A DNA stretch of 48,905 nt from Desulfobacteraceae bacterium (GTDB lineage Bacteria; Desulfobacterota; Desulfobacteria; Desulfobacterales; UBA5616): assembly GCA_013791935.1 (NCBI GenBank), contig VMSV01000229.1, forward strand, positions 1-48,905, written 5' to 3'. Positions 34,371 through 43,371 of this stretch are shown here, in pieces. Under the pieces are notes generated by a model. It saw only the letters and a program-made list of their open reading frames with translations. It was not told the DNA's origin and searched no databases. Positions within the stretch are counted from its first letter, which is position 1. Each line of letters begins with the position of its first letter. A program made the translations under genes and the position numbers.

Positions 34371-36062
34371 TCAGAAATAGGTGCCACCGAGCTTTGTTAG
34401 CTTCGATAATCCGTTGAAGGTGGGTCCGGTTGACCCGCCTGAATAGGCCAAGCTCCCAAGGTAAAGACCGTAAAACATATCATCCGAGGAGCCCTTTCCT
34501 CCTGAATACAGGGTAAGGTTGCTTCCGGCTGCGAGGTTGGGGGATGATAAAATCATCGTTTCATAAGGCTGGGGAATCGTGAAGATGAATAAGGTCTCAC
34601 CGCTACTTGTCTTGATGGCCATGGTGGTTCCTGTGGTTATCCAGCCGAGAACCACCATATTTTGCACATTGGGACTTACGGTCGGCTGGCTTATCGTGCC
34701 ACCGATCCCCACCACCGTGCCACCGGTAATGATAAAATCGCTCTGATCGCAGTCGAAGGAACCTTCCGGTTTTGAAGATCCTATGGCGACAATGACGCCG
34801 CCCCGGATGGTTATTCTACCGTTTGAGTCAACGGCATCGTTTTTCGAACTTTGGCAGTAAACATAGCCCCCGTTTATGGATAGTTCTTCACCCGAGTTCA
34901 AGCTATCATCCGTGGAGTTGATTTGGATGTAACCGCTGTTGATCGTGAGGTCGGTTTTTCCCTCGATACCCTCCGGGCTGCAACTGATGGTTTTTCCTTC
35001 GGATACATATTCATAAGGGGATCCCGTGGTGGTTATGGATATGACGCCATTATTGATGACGACATAGGGAAAAGGATCATCCGATGTGGTCACCGTTTCT
35101 GCATCTTCATCAATGTCCCACCCCGCAGTGATTGCCTTTCCCACGGAGGTGATATCGATATATCCACCGTTGATCACAATGTATCCCTTGCCGGGACCGG
35201 TCTCTTCCGAGCCTTCAACCTTGATGCCTTTGCTCTCATCATCAACTTTGGTTCCCGTAGCGGTAATCGTCAAATCCCCGTCATCAAAAATGAAACCGTT
35301 TACCGACCGGATCGCGTCTTTTGTGCTAACCGCCACATCAAGCATTCCCCTGCAGACTCGAATATAGTCATCGCTGTAAATACCGTGCTTGTAATCCCCG
35401 GAGACAAACAGCGTTCCGTCTCCGCTGAAAACCATGGGGCCCTTGCCATAAAGAGCGGCTTTCATGGTCATGCTTCGAGTAGACGAATCCGTCAACCGGT
35501 TGGTCGTACCCGAGGCGGTGACGATATAGGCTTTCTGGGATGATTCTAAATCAAGGGCCGGGCCTGCGGTACCGCTGATCGTGGCCTCGTTTAGGCGGAT
35601 CTGGTAGGGATACGGGATGTTGCTTGAACTGGAAAGAGTGAATGTTCCCGTGAGGGCTCCGGAAAGATTGTACCCGATTACGGCATCCATTGATGAACGG
35701 ACGGTAATGCCATAATCTGTTTTCGCAATTGTCACACTTTGGCTCCCCACCGCAAGAAGGGTATTTTCGGTTTCTGAAATATCCTGAGCCGGGCCGGATG
35801 ACAATCCAGCCGTGTTTTCAGTAAAATTGATGTCTATGAAATAATCAAAAGTGGTATTTTCGACGAGGTCAGCCGCATCGTATGTGTCCGCTGTATCTGC
35901 AACGGAAATCGCGTATAAGGAATCATCGATGGTTGAAAAAGAAGACACGTCTATCGCATCAGACGATGGGGTGCTTCCGGAGCCACCGGACCCACCGCAT
36001 CCTCCAATGGACAAAGCGATCATGAACGCACAAAATAATCGAAACAACTTTCCGGCTTCCAT
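34371..36062 (-). CDS. Cthe_2159-like beta-helix carbohydrate-binding lipoprotein
   Basis: A 563-residue exported protein. Signal LFRLFCAFMIALSIGGCGGS has a lipobox (IGGC) followed by a Gly/Ser linker. The body is repetitive beta-strand sequence with motifs such as GIYSDDYIRV, FDDGDLTITATGTKVDDESK, GYIVINGGYIDITSVGKAI, DLTINSGYIQINSTDDSLNS and RITIRGGVIVAIGSSKPEGS, typical of Cthe_2159-type domains, which form a right-handed beta-helix and bind acidic polysaccharides, with calcium, in the founding member. It is likely a surface polysaccharide-binding protein. I start at 36062, with GGGAG upstream, not 30 nt earlier. 36063-36303 holds no supported feature. Confidence 0.75.
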   Translation of the reverse strand: MEAGKLFRLFCAFMIALSIGGCGGSGGSGSTPSSDAIDVSSFSTIDDSLYAISVADTADTYDAADLVENTTFDYFIDINFTENTAGLSSGPAQDISETENTLLAVGSQSVTIAKTDYGITVRSSMDAVIGYNLSGALTGTFTLSSSSNIPYPYQIRLNEATISGTAGPALDLESSQKAYIVTASGTTNRLTDSSTRSMTMKAALYGKGPMVFSGDGTLFVSGDYKHGIYSDDYIRVCRGMLDVAVSTKDAIRSVNGFIFDDGDLTITATGTKVDDESKGIKVEGSEETGPGKGYIVINGGYIDITSVGKAITAGWDIDEDAETVTTSDDPFPYVVINNGVISITTTGSPYEYVSEGKTISCSPEGIEGKTDLTINSGYIQINSTDDSLNSGEELSINGGYVYCQSSKNDAVDSNGRITIRGGVIVAIGSSKPEGSFDCDQSDFIITGGTVVGIGGTISQPTVSPNVQNMVVLGWITTGTTMAIKTSSGETLFIFTIPQPYETMILSSPNLAAGSNLTLYSGGKGSSDDMFYGLYLGSLAYSGGSTGPTFNGLSKLTKLGGTYF

Positions 36063-36303
36063 ATTTCTCTCCCATGAAAAATGAATGATCAACCGTTAGC
36101 TCCAGAAAAATCCGGATGCTTTTGATCTCCTGAACTCGAATATGCACTTTAAATCTTCCATGCTCGTACAATTGTTCTTTTTCTGTATTTTCATTGCACA
36201 GCCATCCAAGGCAAAAATTAAATACTCCCTTCAAGATGAATATGCAATCCCGTCTTTTACGTTCCGCTGAGCCATTCAAGAAAAGAATTCTTTCCCTGAT
36301 TTA

Positions 36304-37170
36304 TCATGCCGTTGTTTTCGGTTTTTTTGATGAATCGTCATCCCTTACCAGCCCTGTTGTAAGGGCCGGTTGATCGCGGCGGCGGTCCGGATGGTCCCGC
36401 TCACGGAAGCGGCGAAGGCCTTCGGCGGTTGCCGGATCATGAATGGATCGGTTGAAGCATTCCGCTTCGATGCGAAGCCCTTCGGCAAGGGGAAGCCCGA
36501 AACCCCGGATGGCGGCTTCCTTGTCGGTACGGAGCGCAGGTTGGGGCAGAGTGCAGATGAGCTCGGCAAGCTCCAGGGCTCGCTCGAGGGACTTTCCTTT
36601 CTGCACCACCTCGTTAACCAGACCAATGCGTTCCGCCTCCCGTGCATCAATGACCCTGCCTGTGATGATCAGTTCCATGGCCCGGCCCATGCCGATGATC
36701 CGGGGCAACCTTTGGGTGCCTCCATCGGCCAGACCGATATTCCACCGCCGGCAGGTCACCCCGAAGGACGCGTGTTCCTCGGCGATTCTGATATCGGCAA
36801 AGCATGCCCACTCGAGTCCTCCGGCATAAGCCACCCCGTTGATCGCGGCCAGGATGGGCTTGTAGATGTCCGTCCAGCGGCTGGGACCGAGGATTCCCGG
36901 ACGCTCGCCCCGATTGTGAGCGGCAATTTCAGCCGGGGTTAGGGGAACCAGACCCTCCTCGGACGTTAAATCACCCCCCGCACAGAAAGCCTTGTCTCCC
37001 GCTCCGGTGATGATGGCTACCTTGGCTTTATCATCCTCACGAAACCGCGTCCAGGCCTCCACCAATTCCAGGTGGGTTGTCGGGCCCACGCAATTACGCA
37101 CCTCGGGCCGGTTGAACCGGATAATGGTCACAGCACCCCGGTTTTCGTAATCGATCTGTGTGAATTTCAT
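36304..37170 (-). CDS. Enoyl-CoA hydratase/isomerase (crotonase) family protein
   Basis: A 288-residue crotonase-fold protein. The oxyanion-hole motifs KAFCAGGDLTSEEG and AINGVAYAGGLEWACFADIR are well conserved, as is RWNIGLADGGTQRLPRIIGM, although the usual GlyGly-Gly before GTQ is ADG. The C-terminal helix carries GLPLAEGLRIEAECFNRSIH. A charged tail rich in Arg, Asp and Lys extends past the usual end. Its reaction (hydration, isomerisation or other) is not settled. GAGG precedes the ATG. It stands alone; 37171-37393 upstream shows nothing else. Confidence 0.82.
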   Translation of the reverse strand: MKFTQIDYENRGAVTIIRFNRPEVRNCVGPTTHLELVEAWTRFREDDKAKVAIITGAGDKAFCAGGDLTSEEGLVPLTPAEIAAHNRGERPGILGPSRWTDIYKPILAAINGVAYAGGLEWACFADIRIAEEHASFGVTCRRWNIGLADGGTQRLPRIIGMGRAMELIITGRVIDAREAERIGLVNEVVQKGKSLERALELAELICTLPQPALRTDKEAAIRGFGLPLAEGLRIEAECFNRSIHDPATAEGLRRFRERDHPDRRRDQPALTTGLVRDDDSSKKPKTTA

Positions 37171-37393
37171 AGTACCTCCGTAATTTTCTATACTTCAGGC
37201 GGTTTCAGCGGGGTCATCTGAAGGAACGGCTCATTAAACCTCCGATACAAAAGATGGGATTCCCTGGCAGGTTGATCAATGGACAGGCATTGGATAAAAA
37301 CCTCTTGAACTAATCCGCCGGACGTGAGTAAGAATTTACCAGCGGATTTGGGGATTGTAAAGCATATCTTTTGCTTTTCATGGAGGCTATTCG

Positions 37394-37903
37394 ATGAACA
37401 TATTTGTCCTGGATCGGAAGGTTGAAAAATGCGCCCGGTACCACGCGGATCAGCACGTGATCAAGATGATTCTTGAAAGCGCACAGATGTTGTGTACTGT
37501 GGTCAACCAGAACGGCGGGGAGGCTCCTTACAGGCCCACCCACCAAAACCACCCCTGCACCATCTGGGCCGGACATTCCCTTTCCAACTGGCAGTGGCTT
37601 TACCGGCTTGCCCTTGCCCTGAACCGGGAGTATCGGTATCGTTTCCGAACTTCCTCAGATCACAAATCCGCTTTGGTGGTCTTGGGGCTGCGCCAGCCAA
37701 AGATCGATGATGTGGGGCTTACTGAATTCGCCCAGACCATGCCGGATCCATACCGGGTTCCGGGAGATGCGGTAAAAGCGTACCGCCAGTTCTATCTTGG
37801 CGAGAAGGCAAGGTTCGCCAGGTGGACCCGTCGAAAACCACCCCGGTGGTTTTCGGAAGCCGGAAATGAAAAAGCGCCAGGGGGTGACGCCAAGGAAGAC
37901 TGA
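37394..37903 (+). CDS. Phage-type conserved hypothetical protein
   Basis: A 169-residue protein beginning MNIFVLDRKVEKCARYHADQ, then HVIKMILESAQMLCTVVNQN, RPTHQNHPCTIWAGHSLSNW and LALALNREYRYRF. The pattern of conserved Cys/His near the start plus THxNHPxxxW and NWxWLY is one I recall from many phage-encoded hypothetical proteins and some bacterial ones; no biochemical function is known to me. Paired His residues suggest a metal or nucleic-acid role, but this is speculation. The start ATG has GGAGG upstream. 37904-38242 after it has no supported gene. Confidence 0.6.
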   Translation: MNIFVLDRKVEKCARYHADQHVIKMILESAQMLCTVVNQNGGEAPYRPTHQNHPCTIWAGHSLSNWQWLYRLALALNREYRYRFRTSSDHKSALVVLGLRQPKIDDVGLTEFAQTMPDPYRVPGDAVKAYRQFYLGEKARFARWTRRKPPRWFSEAGNEKAPGGDAKED

Positions 37904-38242
37904 TTCCTCTCCGAAGAGCAGGATACTATATATAGCTATTTTTTTATCATGACCCACAAAATGTTGATTTTTCCCTTGACATTCATATCCAGTCATGGTT
38001 TTGAATAGCAGCTTCAAATGGAAATGGCCGGGAAAGGCAATTGATTTTGATGCATTGAAAATCCCCTTTCGGAAAGCCCTGTCAACTCAAATGATCACGA
38101 ACCGACTTCTCAATCTATTTCTGAGCTCCATGCAAACCTTTTACTGGACATTGCACCCTTCCCGGCCATATCCGGATTCAAGGTCCTTTCTTTTATGCTT
38201 TGTGGGTTCCCCGGACATAACTAAGGAATAAAAGGAGGAAAA

Positions 38243-39328
38243 ATGAGGGTTATTGCCATCGCCAACCAAAAGGGAGGCTGCGGGAAAACCACAACGGCTC
38301 TGAACCTGTCCGCCTGCCTTTCATCCAAAGGGCAAAAGGTTCTTCTTGTCGATATGGACCCCCAGAGTCATGCCACACTGGCCTTGAATATTCAAGGCCC
38401 TGTTCTGCAAAAGACCCTGTTCGACGTCCTCATGAACGGAGGGAATCCATCACCGTTAGTCCTGGATGATGTCGTTATTCCCTGCGAGGGGTTTGATCTG
38501 GCGCCAGCAAACATTCATCTGAGTCTTTTTGAGCAGCACTTGTCCATGATGCCGGGCCGGGAAAGCAAACTAAAAGATGCCCTGGAAAAGCTTCAAAAGA
38601 TTTATGACTTTATCCTGATCGACTGTCCGCCCAGTTTGGGCCTGCTCACATTTAATGCGCTTGTAGCCTCCAATGAAGTATTCATTCCCGTTGAGATGGG
38701 CTTTTTTGCCCTCCACGGAACCGCAAAATTGCTGGAAATCATGGGCCTGATACAACAAAAAACAGGCCACGACCTGGGAATGAAGGCCATTGCCGTAATG
38801 GTGGACAAACGAACGCGGCTTTCCAGAGAAATTCTTCAAAATATGCGACAAAATTTCAGGGGTTCTCTTTTTGACACGATGATCCATTTCAACGTGCGAC
38901 TGAAAGAGGCCGTAAGCTACGGCAAAACCATCCTGGAATATGACAGCAGATCTTCAGGATGCCGGGATTATTCCCTGCTGGCGGATGAAATCCTTCAAGA
39001 AAGGAATCGCTTGATCCATATACGCCCGTTTTTAGAACCAAGCCTTGAAGATAGGTCCTTCCAAAGGGAGAGTCGGTTCATTTTTCATGCGCCCGAGGCA
39101 AAAAGTGTCCGGATCGCCGGTACTTTCAACAACTGGGCCCCCACGGATGACTATCTGATGAACCGGCAAAACGACGGGGTCTGGGTGAAAATCATCAACC
39201 TTCCTCCGGGAGAGCATCAGTACAAATTCTTTGTGGATGAATCAAAATGGGTGGAGGATACGGACAACCCCGAAATCTGCACCTCCAATCCCTTTGGAAG
39301 CAAGAATTCCATCCGGGTGGTCAACTGA
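38243..39328 (+). CDS. ParA/MinD-type ATPase fused to a CBM48-like domain
   Basis: A 361-residue two-domain protein. Residues 1-255 are a ParA-type deviant-Walker ATPase: IANQKGGCGKTTTALNLSAC with the signature Lys, VLLVDMDPQSHATLALN, and FILIDCPPSLGLLTFNALVA. Residues 270-361 resemble the AMPK-beta/CBM48 glycogen-binding fold: RFIFHAPEAKSVRIAGTFNN, WAPTDDYLM, VWVKIINLPPGEHQYKFFVD and WVEDTDNPEICTSNPFGSKN. ParA proteins position plasmids, chromosomes or protein assemblies; the added domain suggests tethering to a glycogen-like polymer. GGAGG precedes the ATG. The Cys-rich gene starts 12 nt later. Confidence 0.85.
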   Translation: MRVIAIANQKGGCGKTTTALNLSACLSSKGQKVLLVDMDPQSHATLALNIQGPVLQKTLFDVLMNGGNPSPLVLDDVVIPCEGFDLAPANIHLSLFEQHLSMMPGRESKLKDALEKLQKIYDFILIDCPPSLGLLTFNALVASNEVFIPVEMGFFALHGTAKLLEIMGLIQQKTGHDLGMKAIAVMVDKRTRLSREILQNMRQNFRGSLFDTMIHFNVRLKEAVSYGKTILEYDSRSSGCRDYSLLADEILQERNRLIHIRPFLEPSLEDRSFQRESRFIFHAPEAKSVRIAGTFNNWAPTDDYLMNRQNDGVWVKIINLPPGEHQYKFFVDESKWVEDTDNPEICTSNPFGSKNSIRVVN

Positions 39329-39340
39329 GGAGGTTGGTTC

Positions 39341-39883
39341 ATGCGGGAAAAAAGCCTTGGCAGGGGATTGGAGGATATCTCGCAAATTTTTTTATCCAAG
39401 GCAAAGGAGAATCCGTCCGGCGAAACCGGGTCCCCGCCGGATTCGGTGGTCTTCTCCCGAAAAACTTGCCGATTTTGCATCCATTTCATTTCCGCCTGCA
39501 TGGAACCCACCTGTCGAATTTTCACCTTTGATTTTGAGCGATACGGCGTTGCCTATGCACCGAAAATCAACCCGGACAATGGTCCTTCATGTCGATTTTA
39601 TCAATACGAGGAAATCAACCGGGATAATGCCTCCCTGGAAGGAGGGGATAACATACGGCTTGAGGATATTTTGAACCTGGCTCGAAAAATGGAAGTGAAA
39701 AAAAATGCCTTTACCCAGAAAAATATGAGGAAAATCCTATTTGAGCATCTGGAGGAAGGCTATGAAATCAAGCGCGTCATCATGGAAAAACACTTCAAAG
39801 CCACGGATCGGAATCAAAAAGATCGGAATCGAAAAGAATCCAAAACGGTTGAAGTGGATGTTTTTGTAACGGAATCACCCTGA
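39341..39883 (+). CDS. Cys-rich partner of the ParA-CBM48 protein
   Basis: A 180-residue protein, 12 nt after the ParA-like gene and probably cotranscribed. Its start, MREKSLGRGLEDISQIFLSK, echoes the N-terminal ParA-activating tail of ParB proteins (a GRGL motif). Next comes a cysteine cluster, VVFSRKTCRFCIHFISACME followed by PTCRIF and later GPSCRFY, that could bind zinc or an Fe-S cluster. The C-terminal part is charged and helical. No ParB nuclease-fold motif is present. I infer an adapter that stimulates the ATPase. Family unknown. Confidence 0.65.
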   Translation: MREKSLGRGLEDISQIFLSKAKENPSGETGSPPDSVVFSRKTCRFCIHFISACMEPTCRIFTFDFERYGVAYAPKINPDNGPSCRFYQYEEINRDNASLEGGDNIRLEDILNLARKMEVKKNAFTQKNMRKILFEHLEEGYEIKRVIMEKHFKATDRNQKDRNRKESKTVEVDVFVTESP

Positions 39884-39885
39884 AA

Positions 39886-40416
39886 TCATTCTCCGGTTTC
39901 CACGGGAAATCCTGCCCCTTTCCAGGCAAAAATGCCACCGGGATACCGGTAAACCTTCGGATACCCCATTTTTTTCGCCCAGATTGCGCCATTATGGCTT
40001 CGGGTGCATTTCACAAACCCGCAGTAAATCACAATGGTCTTGTTTTTATCCGAACCCAGAAGGGCCTCAAAATCCGATTGGGATTTGCCGGCCGTCTTGG
40101 TGCTATCCCAGGCTTCCATATCCGGAATGGGAAATTCAAAGGGCTTGGCTCCGGGAACATGGGCTTTTTTATAGCTGTCTTCCATGGGCATGGTGTCTAT
40201 GATTAACACCTCAGCACCTTCATCCGTCATTTTTTTTAACTCATAGGTTGTCACAAGGCCATATCCCCCGGCCAGGACTTCCCTCGCCAGTTTTACTCCA
40301 GCCTTCTCCACTTCCACTTCCTTTTCAAATTTATTGGAAGAGCATCCCAAGATCATCAAGTTCAGGATCATGATAACCATCAGGATGAAGATCGATTTGG
40401 TTTTTGTATTCCGCAT
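39886..40416 (-). CDS. Rhodanese-domain lipoprotein
   Basis: A 176-residue exported protein. Signal IFILMVIMILNLMILGCSSN has a lipobox (LGCS). The mature part is a single rhodanese domain with LIIDTMPMEDSYKKAHVPGA and the active-site loop IVIYCGFVKCTRSHNGA, which has a second Cys inside the loop. It would handle sulfane sulfur or thiol chemistry in the periplasm. I use the ATG at 40414-40416, because it overlaps the stop of the upstream MauE-like gene as TAATG, which couples the two; a longer frame extends into that gene. Confidence 0.82.
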   Translation of the reverse strand: MRNTKTKSIFILMVIMILNLMILGCSSNKFEKEVEVEKAGVKLAREVLAGGYGLVTTYELKKMTDEGAEVLIIDTMPMEDSYKKAHVPGAKPFEFPIPDMEAWDSTKTAGKSQSDFEALLGSDKNKTIVIYCGFVKCTRSHNGAIWAKKMGYPKVYRYPGGIFAWKGAGFPVETGE

Positions 40417-40964
40417 TACCGGGTGTTCCTTTCCAAGGGTGGAAATGAGAGGGCGTTTTTTATATGAACCGGCGATCGGGCTGTGAGTCTTCGCCACATA
40501 TATAAGGTTAGGATGCCGATAAGGAGCATGGTATCCCGGACAAAGGACAGTTCAAGGCTGCTGAATAAATCGGTTTTTCCGATGGACGGACCAAAACAGC
40601 CGCAATCCATGTCAAAGCCCATGAATATCCCGTAACCAAGGACCATCATGAAAAATAAAACCAAACCTGCCATGGCTCCCAGACTGCCACGAACATCAAA
40701 AACCAGGGCTGCACCCACAAGAACTTCAGCCATGGAAAGCAACATCGCTGCGGGGAAAGTAAAACTTTCAGGGATCAGGCCGAAATCTCCGATGAGAACT
40801 GCAAAAGCCATGAGGTCCATCAGCTTTACAAAGCCGGATCCTAAAAATACGAAGCAAAGCATCAACCTGAGAATCCCATAGGGCCAAGCTGAAAATAAAA
40901 ACCCATATTTTCTGCTTTTCAGGTTTTCCGGATAGACGGAAATGTTCGTGTACTTTTCGGTCAT
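40416..40964 (-). CDS. MauE/DoxX-like redox membrane protein
   Basis: A 182-residue inner-membrane protein with four hydrophobic segments (from GILRLMLCFVFLGSGFVKLM to DTMLLIGILTLYMW). The short motif FDMDCGCFGP between helices is typical of MauE-like proteins, which pass reducing power across the membrane for disulfide or quinone-linked chemistry. Its stop overlaps the start of the rhodanese lipoprotein, so the pair likely works together in periplasmic sulfur or thiol metabolism. No methylamine dehydrogenase genes are near. 40965-41103 upstream carries no gene. Confidence 0.78.
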   Translation of the reverse strand: MTEKYTNISVYPENLKSRKYGFLFSAWPYGILRLMLCFVFLGSGFVKLMDLMAFAVLIGDFGLIPESFTFPAAMLLSMAEVLVGAALVFDVRGSLGAMAGLVLFFMMVLGYGIFMGFDMDCGCFGPSIGKTDLFSSLELSFVRDTMLLIGILTLYMWRRLTARSPVHIKNALSFPPLERNTR

Positions 40965-41103
40965 AAAGTTCTCTTCCCCGGTCTTGCAGGCGAGTACAAA
41001 AAAGGGTTCAGGAAAGCAATTCTTCGTTTCCGGAAGCTTTAAACTAATATTCCAAGGATGTAAAATTGATTATTTCAATTCAATATGAGGGAAAGGATAG
41101 ACA

Positions 41104-42522
41104 CTATCTATCCTTTTTTGGAGGGTCACGTTTTTTGGAAGGATCTCTTAAGATTCCGGTGAACAGATTGAAGGTAAATCCGGCAATGGGTTTGATGTGA
41201 GCCACTCGAAAGAATAGTTCCCGGTTTCCGATGGATTCCACATCCCGGACTTCCTTGAATTTACGAATCAGGAAGCAGGAAACGACGAACCGGAATATTC
41301 CGGACAGCAGGAATATGACAAGAAGCACGGAAGCGGGTGTCCAGGAGAAGGGGCCAAGGACATAGGTTGCAGGCAGGATTGCGGCCGTATACCCGCCCGC
41401 AATGGACCCGACAAATATACACACACCGTGGATAAGGCCTTGGTAGGCCACGCATAATGCGCGTTTGGGCGGAGAAACGGCATCAAAAATAAAATTGGCC
41501 GAGGCCAGGGTGAAACCGGCCCACACAAAACCGCTATAGGTTTGAATCACCAGAATATAAAGGATGTTGGAAGAGAAGAGCCAGAAGACCGGGGCCAGAA
41601 CAACACCCCACCCGCAGAGATTCAGAATCTTCTTGTTCCCGAATCGATCGCTCAGCTCCCCCCAGTATCGAAAGGTGAGAAACTGAACGATAACCGAGGC
41701 AGCCGTGACCAGGGTGAATTCCAAATAGGAGAATTTAAGATCCCTCAACATATAAAGGGCGAAATACGGGGCGGAAAAGGCCACGCACAACCGTATGGCC
41801 CCCACGTAAAAAACAAACTTGGCAAAATTGGATTTGGGAGACCTTCGAAGGAACTGGCGGAAGGTGAAAAACTGATCCGGAAGCATTCTGAATTCCGGGT
41901 CTTCATACTTGGCGACCCATCTTCCGGAATTGACCCTGGCCAGGAAAGCAACAACAAAGATGCAAAGATAGCCGGTTGAGGTTAAGTCGATTTTTTCAAA
42001 CACATCCAGAAGAATACCAGCAGCAAGCACCGAAATAAAGGTGGCGATGCCCGTAAGACGGTTCCGGTTCCCGAAAAACCGTCCCCGGATTTCAAAAGGC
42101 ACCAGGTCTCCGATGAGACTGTTCCAAACCGGCAGGACTGCTCCATTGGCGCCATGATACCCCGAGGAGAATAAAATCAATAGAAAAACGGCCAACCCCC
42201 CGGTTCCACAAAAAAAGGGCAGAAGAAGCATGGGAATCCAGAAAAACGCCTGAACCATCACCCCGATGAAAACCGTGCGCCTGCGGCTTTTGAAGCGAGG
42301 CATCATCTTTGCGCCCACAAACTGCATGATCGCACCGAAGAGCTGGGGAACCGTGGCTAAAAGACCCACCTGAAGGGTTGTGGCCTGAAGGAAGATACCG
42401 AAAGGCCCCAGGTAGGTTTCACCGGCCCCCATCATGACCGCATAGGATACGCCATCCTTCACTGCAGCCTTCAGGGAAGGGTCTTCGCTTGGGTTTTCGG
42501 TTTTCCGCTTCGATTTTAACAT
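41104..42522 (-). CDS. Major facilitator superfamily transporter
   Basis: A 472-residue inner-membrane protein with about twelve hydrophobic segments. The cytoplasmic loop MMPRFKSRRRTVFIGVMVQA corresponds to the MFS loop 2-3 motif, and EIRGRFFGNRNRLTGIATFI to the 4-5 region. The second half carries YWGELSDRFGNKKILNLCGW, a clear MFS A-like motif. The substrate is unknown. Its ATG directly follows the TAG stop of the HEAT-repeat gene, so it is translated with it. The gene ends near a short hairpin at 41092-41119. Confidence 0.82.
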   Translation of the reverse strand: MLKSKRKTENPSEDPSLKAAVKDGVSYAVMMGAGETYLGPFGIFLQATTLQVGLLATVPQLFGAIMQFVGAKMMPRFKSRRRTVFIGVMVQAFFWIPMLLLPFFCGTGGLAVFLLILFSSGYHGANGAVLPVWNSLIGDLVPFEIRGRFFGNRNRLTGIATFISVLAAGILLDVFEKIDLTSTGYLCIFVVAFLARVNSGRWVAKYEDPEFRMLPDQFFTFRQFLRRSPKSNFAKFVFYVGAIRLCVAFSAPYFALYMLRDLKFSYLEFTLVTAASVIVQFLTFRYWGELSDRFGNKKILNLCGWGVVLAPVFWLFSSNILYILVIQTYSGFVWAGFTLASANFIFDAVSPPKRALCVAYQGLIHGVCIFVGSIAGGYTAAILPATYVLGPFSWTPASVLLVIFLLSGIFRFVVSCFLIRKFKEVRDVESIGNRELFFRVAHIKPIAGFTFNLFTGILRDPSKKRDPPKKDR

Positions 42523-43371
42523 CTATTGGCCGTCGTCTTCATCATCCATGTCGTCATCCATGAATTCATCGTCCCAGGGCACAGCGACATCGGTCAATGT
42601 CTTGAATAATGCGTTCAGAATCTCGTCATTGGTCTCATAACTGCCGCCAAGGGATTTTTGCCATAAATTGCCTTTGCCGGACAGTCCCGGTACCTTCATG
42701 CCGGATAACAGCAACAGATCTTCCATGCCAGGCTCGGCCGGGTCATCCGGGTCCATGGGGTCATCCAGGTCAAACCACGGCTCGCCCTCCTGCCAGTTAG
42801 CCAAAGCCTTCAAGGCTTCGCTTCGAATGGATGAATTTTCATCTTCCATGGCTTTATCCAACTCATCCTGAAAACCATCAATATAACCCATGCAGAAAAT
42901 CGCCGTGAGTCGATCATCCTCCTCCCTGCTGAGATGGATTACCCGAATGGCTTCCGCATGCCAGTCTTGGGGGGATCGCACCGATGCCTCCAGGCATCTG
43001 CGTCGCACTTCCCGTGGAACCTTCACATCCTCATGCAGGTCCCGGAGGGCTTCCTGGATTCGGTCAAACATGGATTTGGAAATGGCCATCTCGGATTCCT
43101 CAAAATCGAGGATTTCCACGTATTCCAGAATGGGACCCAGGGAGGTTGCGGCCTTGGCCCTGAATTTTTCCGGCTCCTTCCGGTTTCGGAGGAGATGCAA
43201 CAGCTCAAGGGCCATGGCATCGTCAATCACCATGCAGTCGCCGGCAAGCTCCACGGCAAGCAGGCGGTCTTCCTCAAGGCCATTTTTATCCATGGCGACC
43301 CGGAGAAATATTTCTCCGGCATCTTTGGGCCATTCCCAGGGGGGAAGGCGTTTCAAATCGTTAAAGTTCAT
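42523..43371 (-). CDS. HEAT-repeat protein
   Basis: A 282-residue soluble, acidic protein built of helical pairs such as DRLLAVELAGDCMVIDDAMA, EKFRAKAATSLGPILEYVEI, PREVRRRCLEASVRSPQDWH, DRLTAIFCMGYIDGFQDELD and SSIRSEALKALANWQ, the HEAT-repeat pattern. The C terminus is very acidic (EFMDDDMDDEDD). Such proteins act as binding scaffolds. Its start overlaps the end of the radical SAM gene by 11 bp and its stop abuts the MFS start, so it is the middle gene of a tight three-gene operon. A partner or regulator role for the other two is an inference. Confidence 0.75.
   Translation of the reverse strand: MNFNDLKRLPPWEWPKDAGEIFLRVAMDKNGLEEDRLLAVELAGDCMVIDDAMALELLHLLRNRKEPEKFRAKAATSLGPILEYVEILDFEESEMAISKSMFDRIQEALRDLHEDVKVPREVRRRCLEASVRSPQDWHAEAIRVIHLSREEDDRLTAIFCMGYIDGFQDELDKAMEDENSSIRSEALKALANWQEGEPWFDLDDPMDPDDPAEPGMEDLLLLSGMKVPGLSGKGNLWQKSLGGSYETNDEILNALFKTLTDVAVPWDDEFMDDDMDDEDDGQ

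Noticed and set aside
37995..38231. 78-residue frame before the ParA-like gene
   Set aside because: No ribosome site, no family resemblance and random-looking composition; the 37904-38242 interval is treated as non-coding.
41092..41119. Hairpin with T run at the end of the MFS gene
   Set aside because: The T run is on the plus strand, where no gene leads into it; for the minus-strand MFS gene it lacks a tail.
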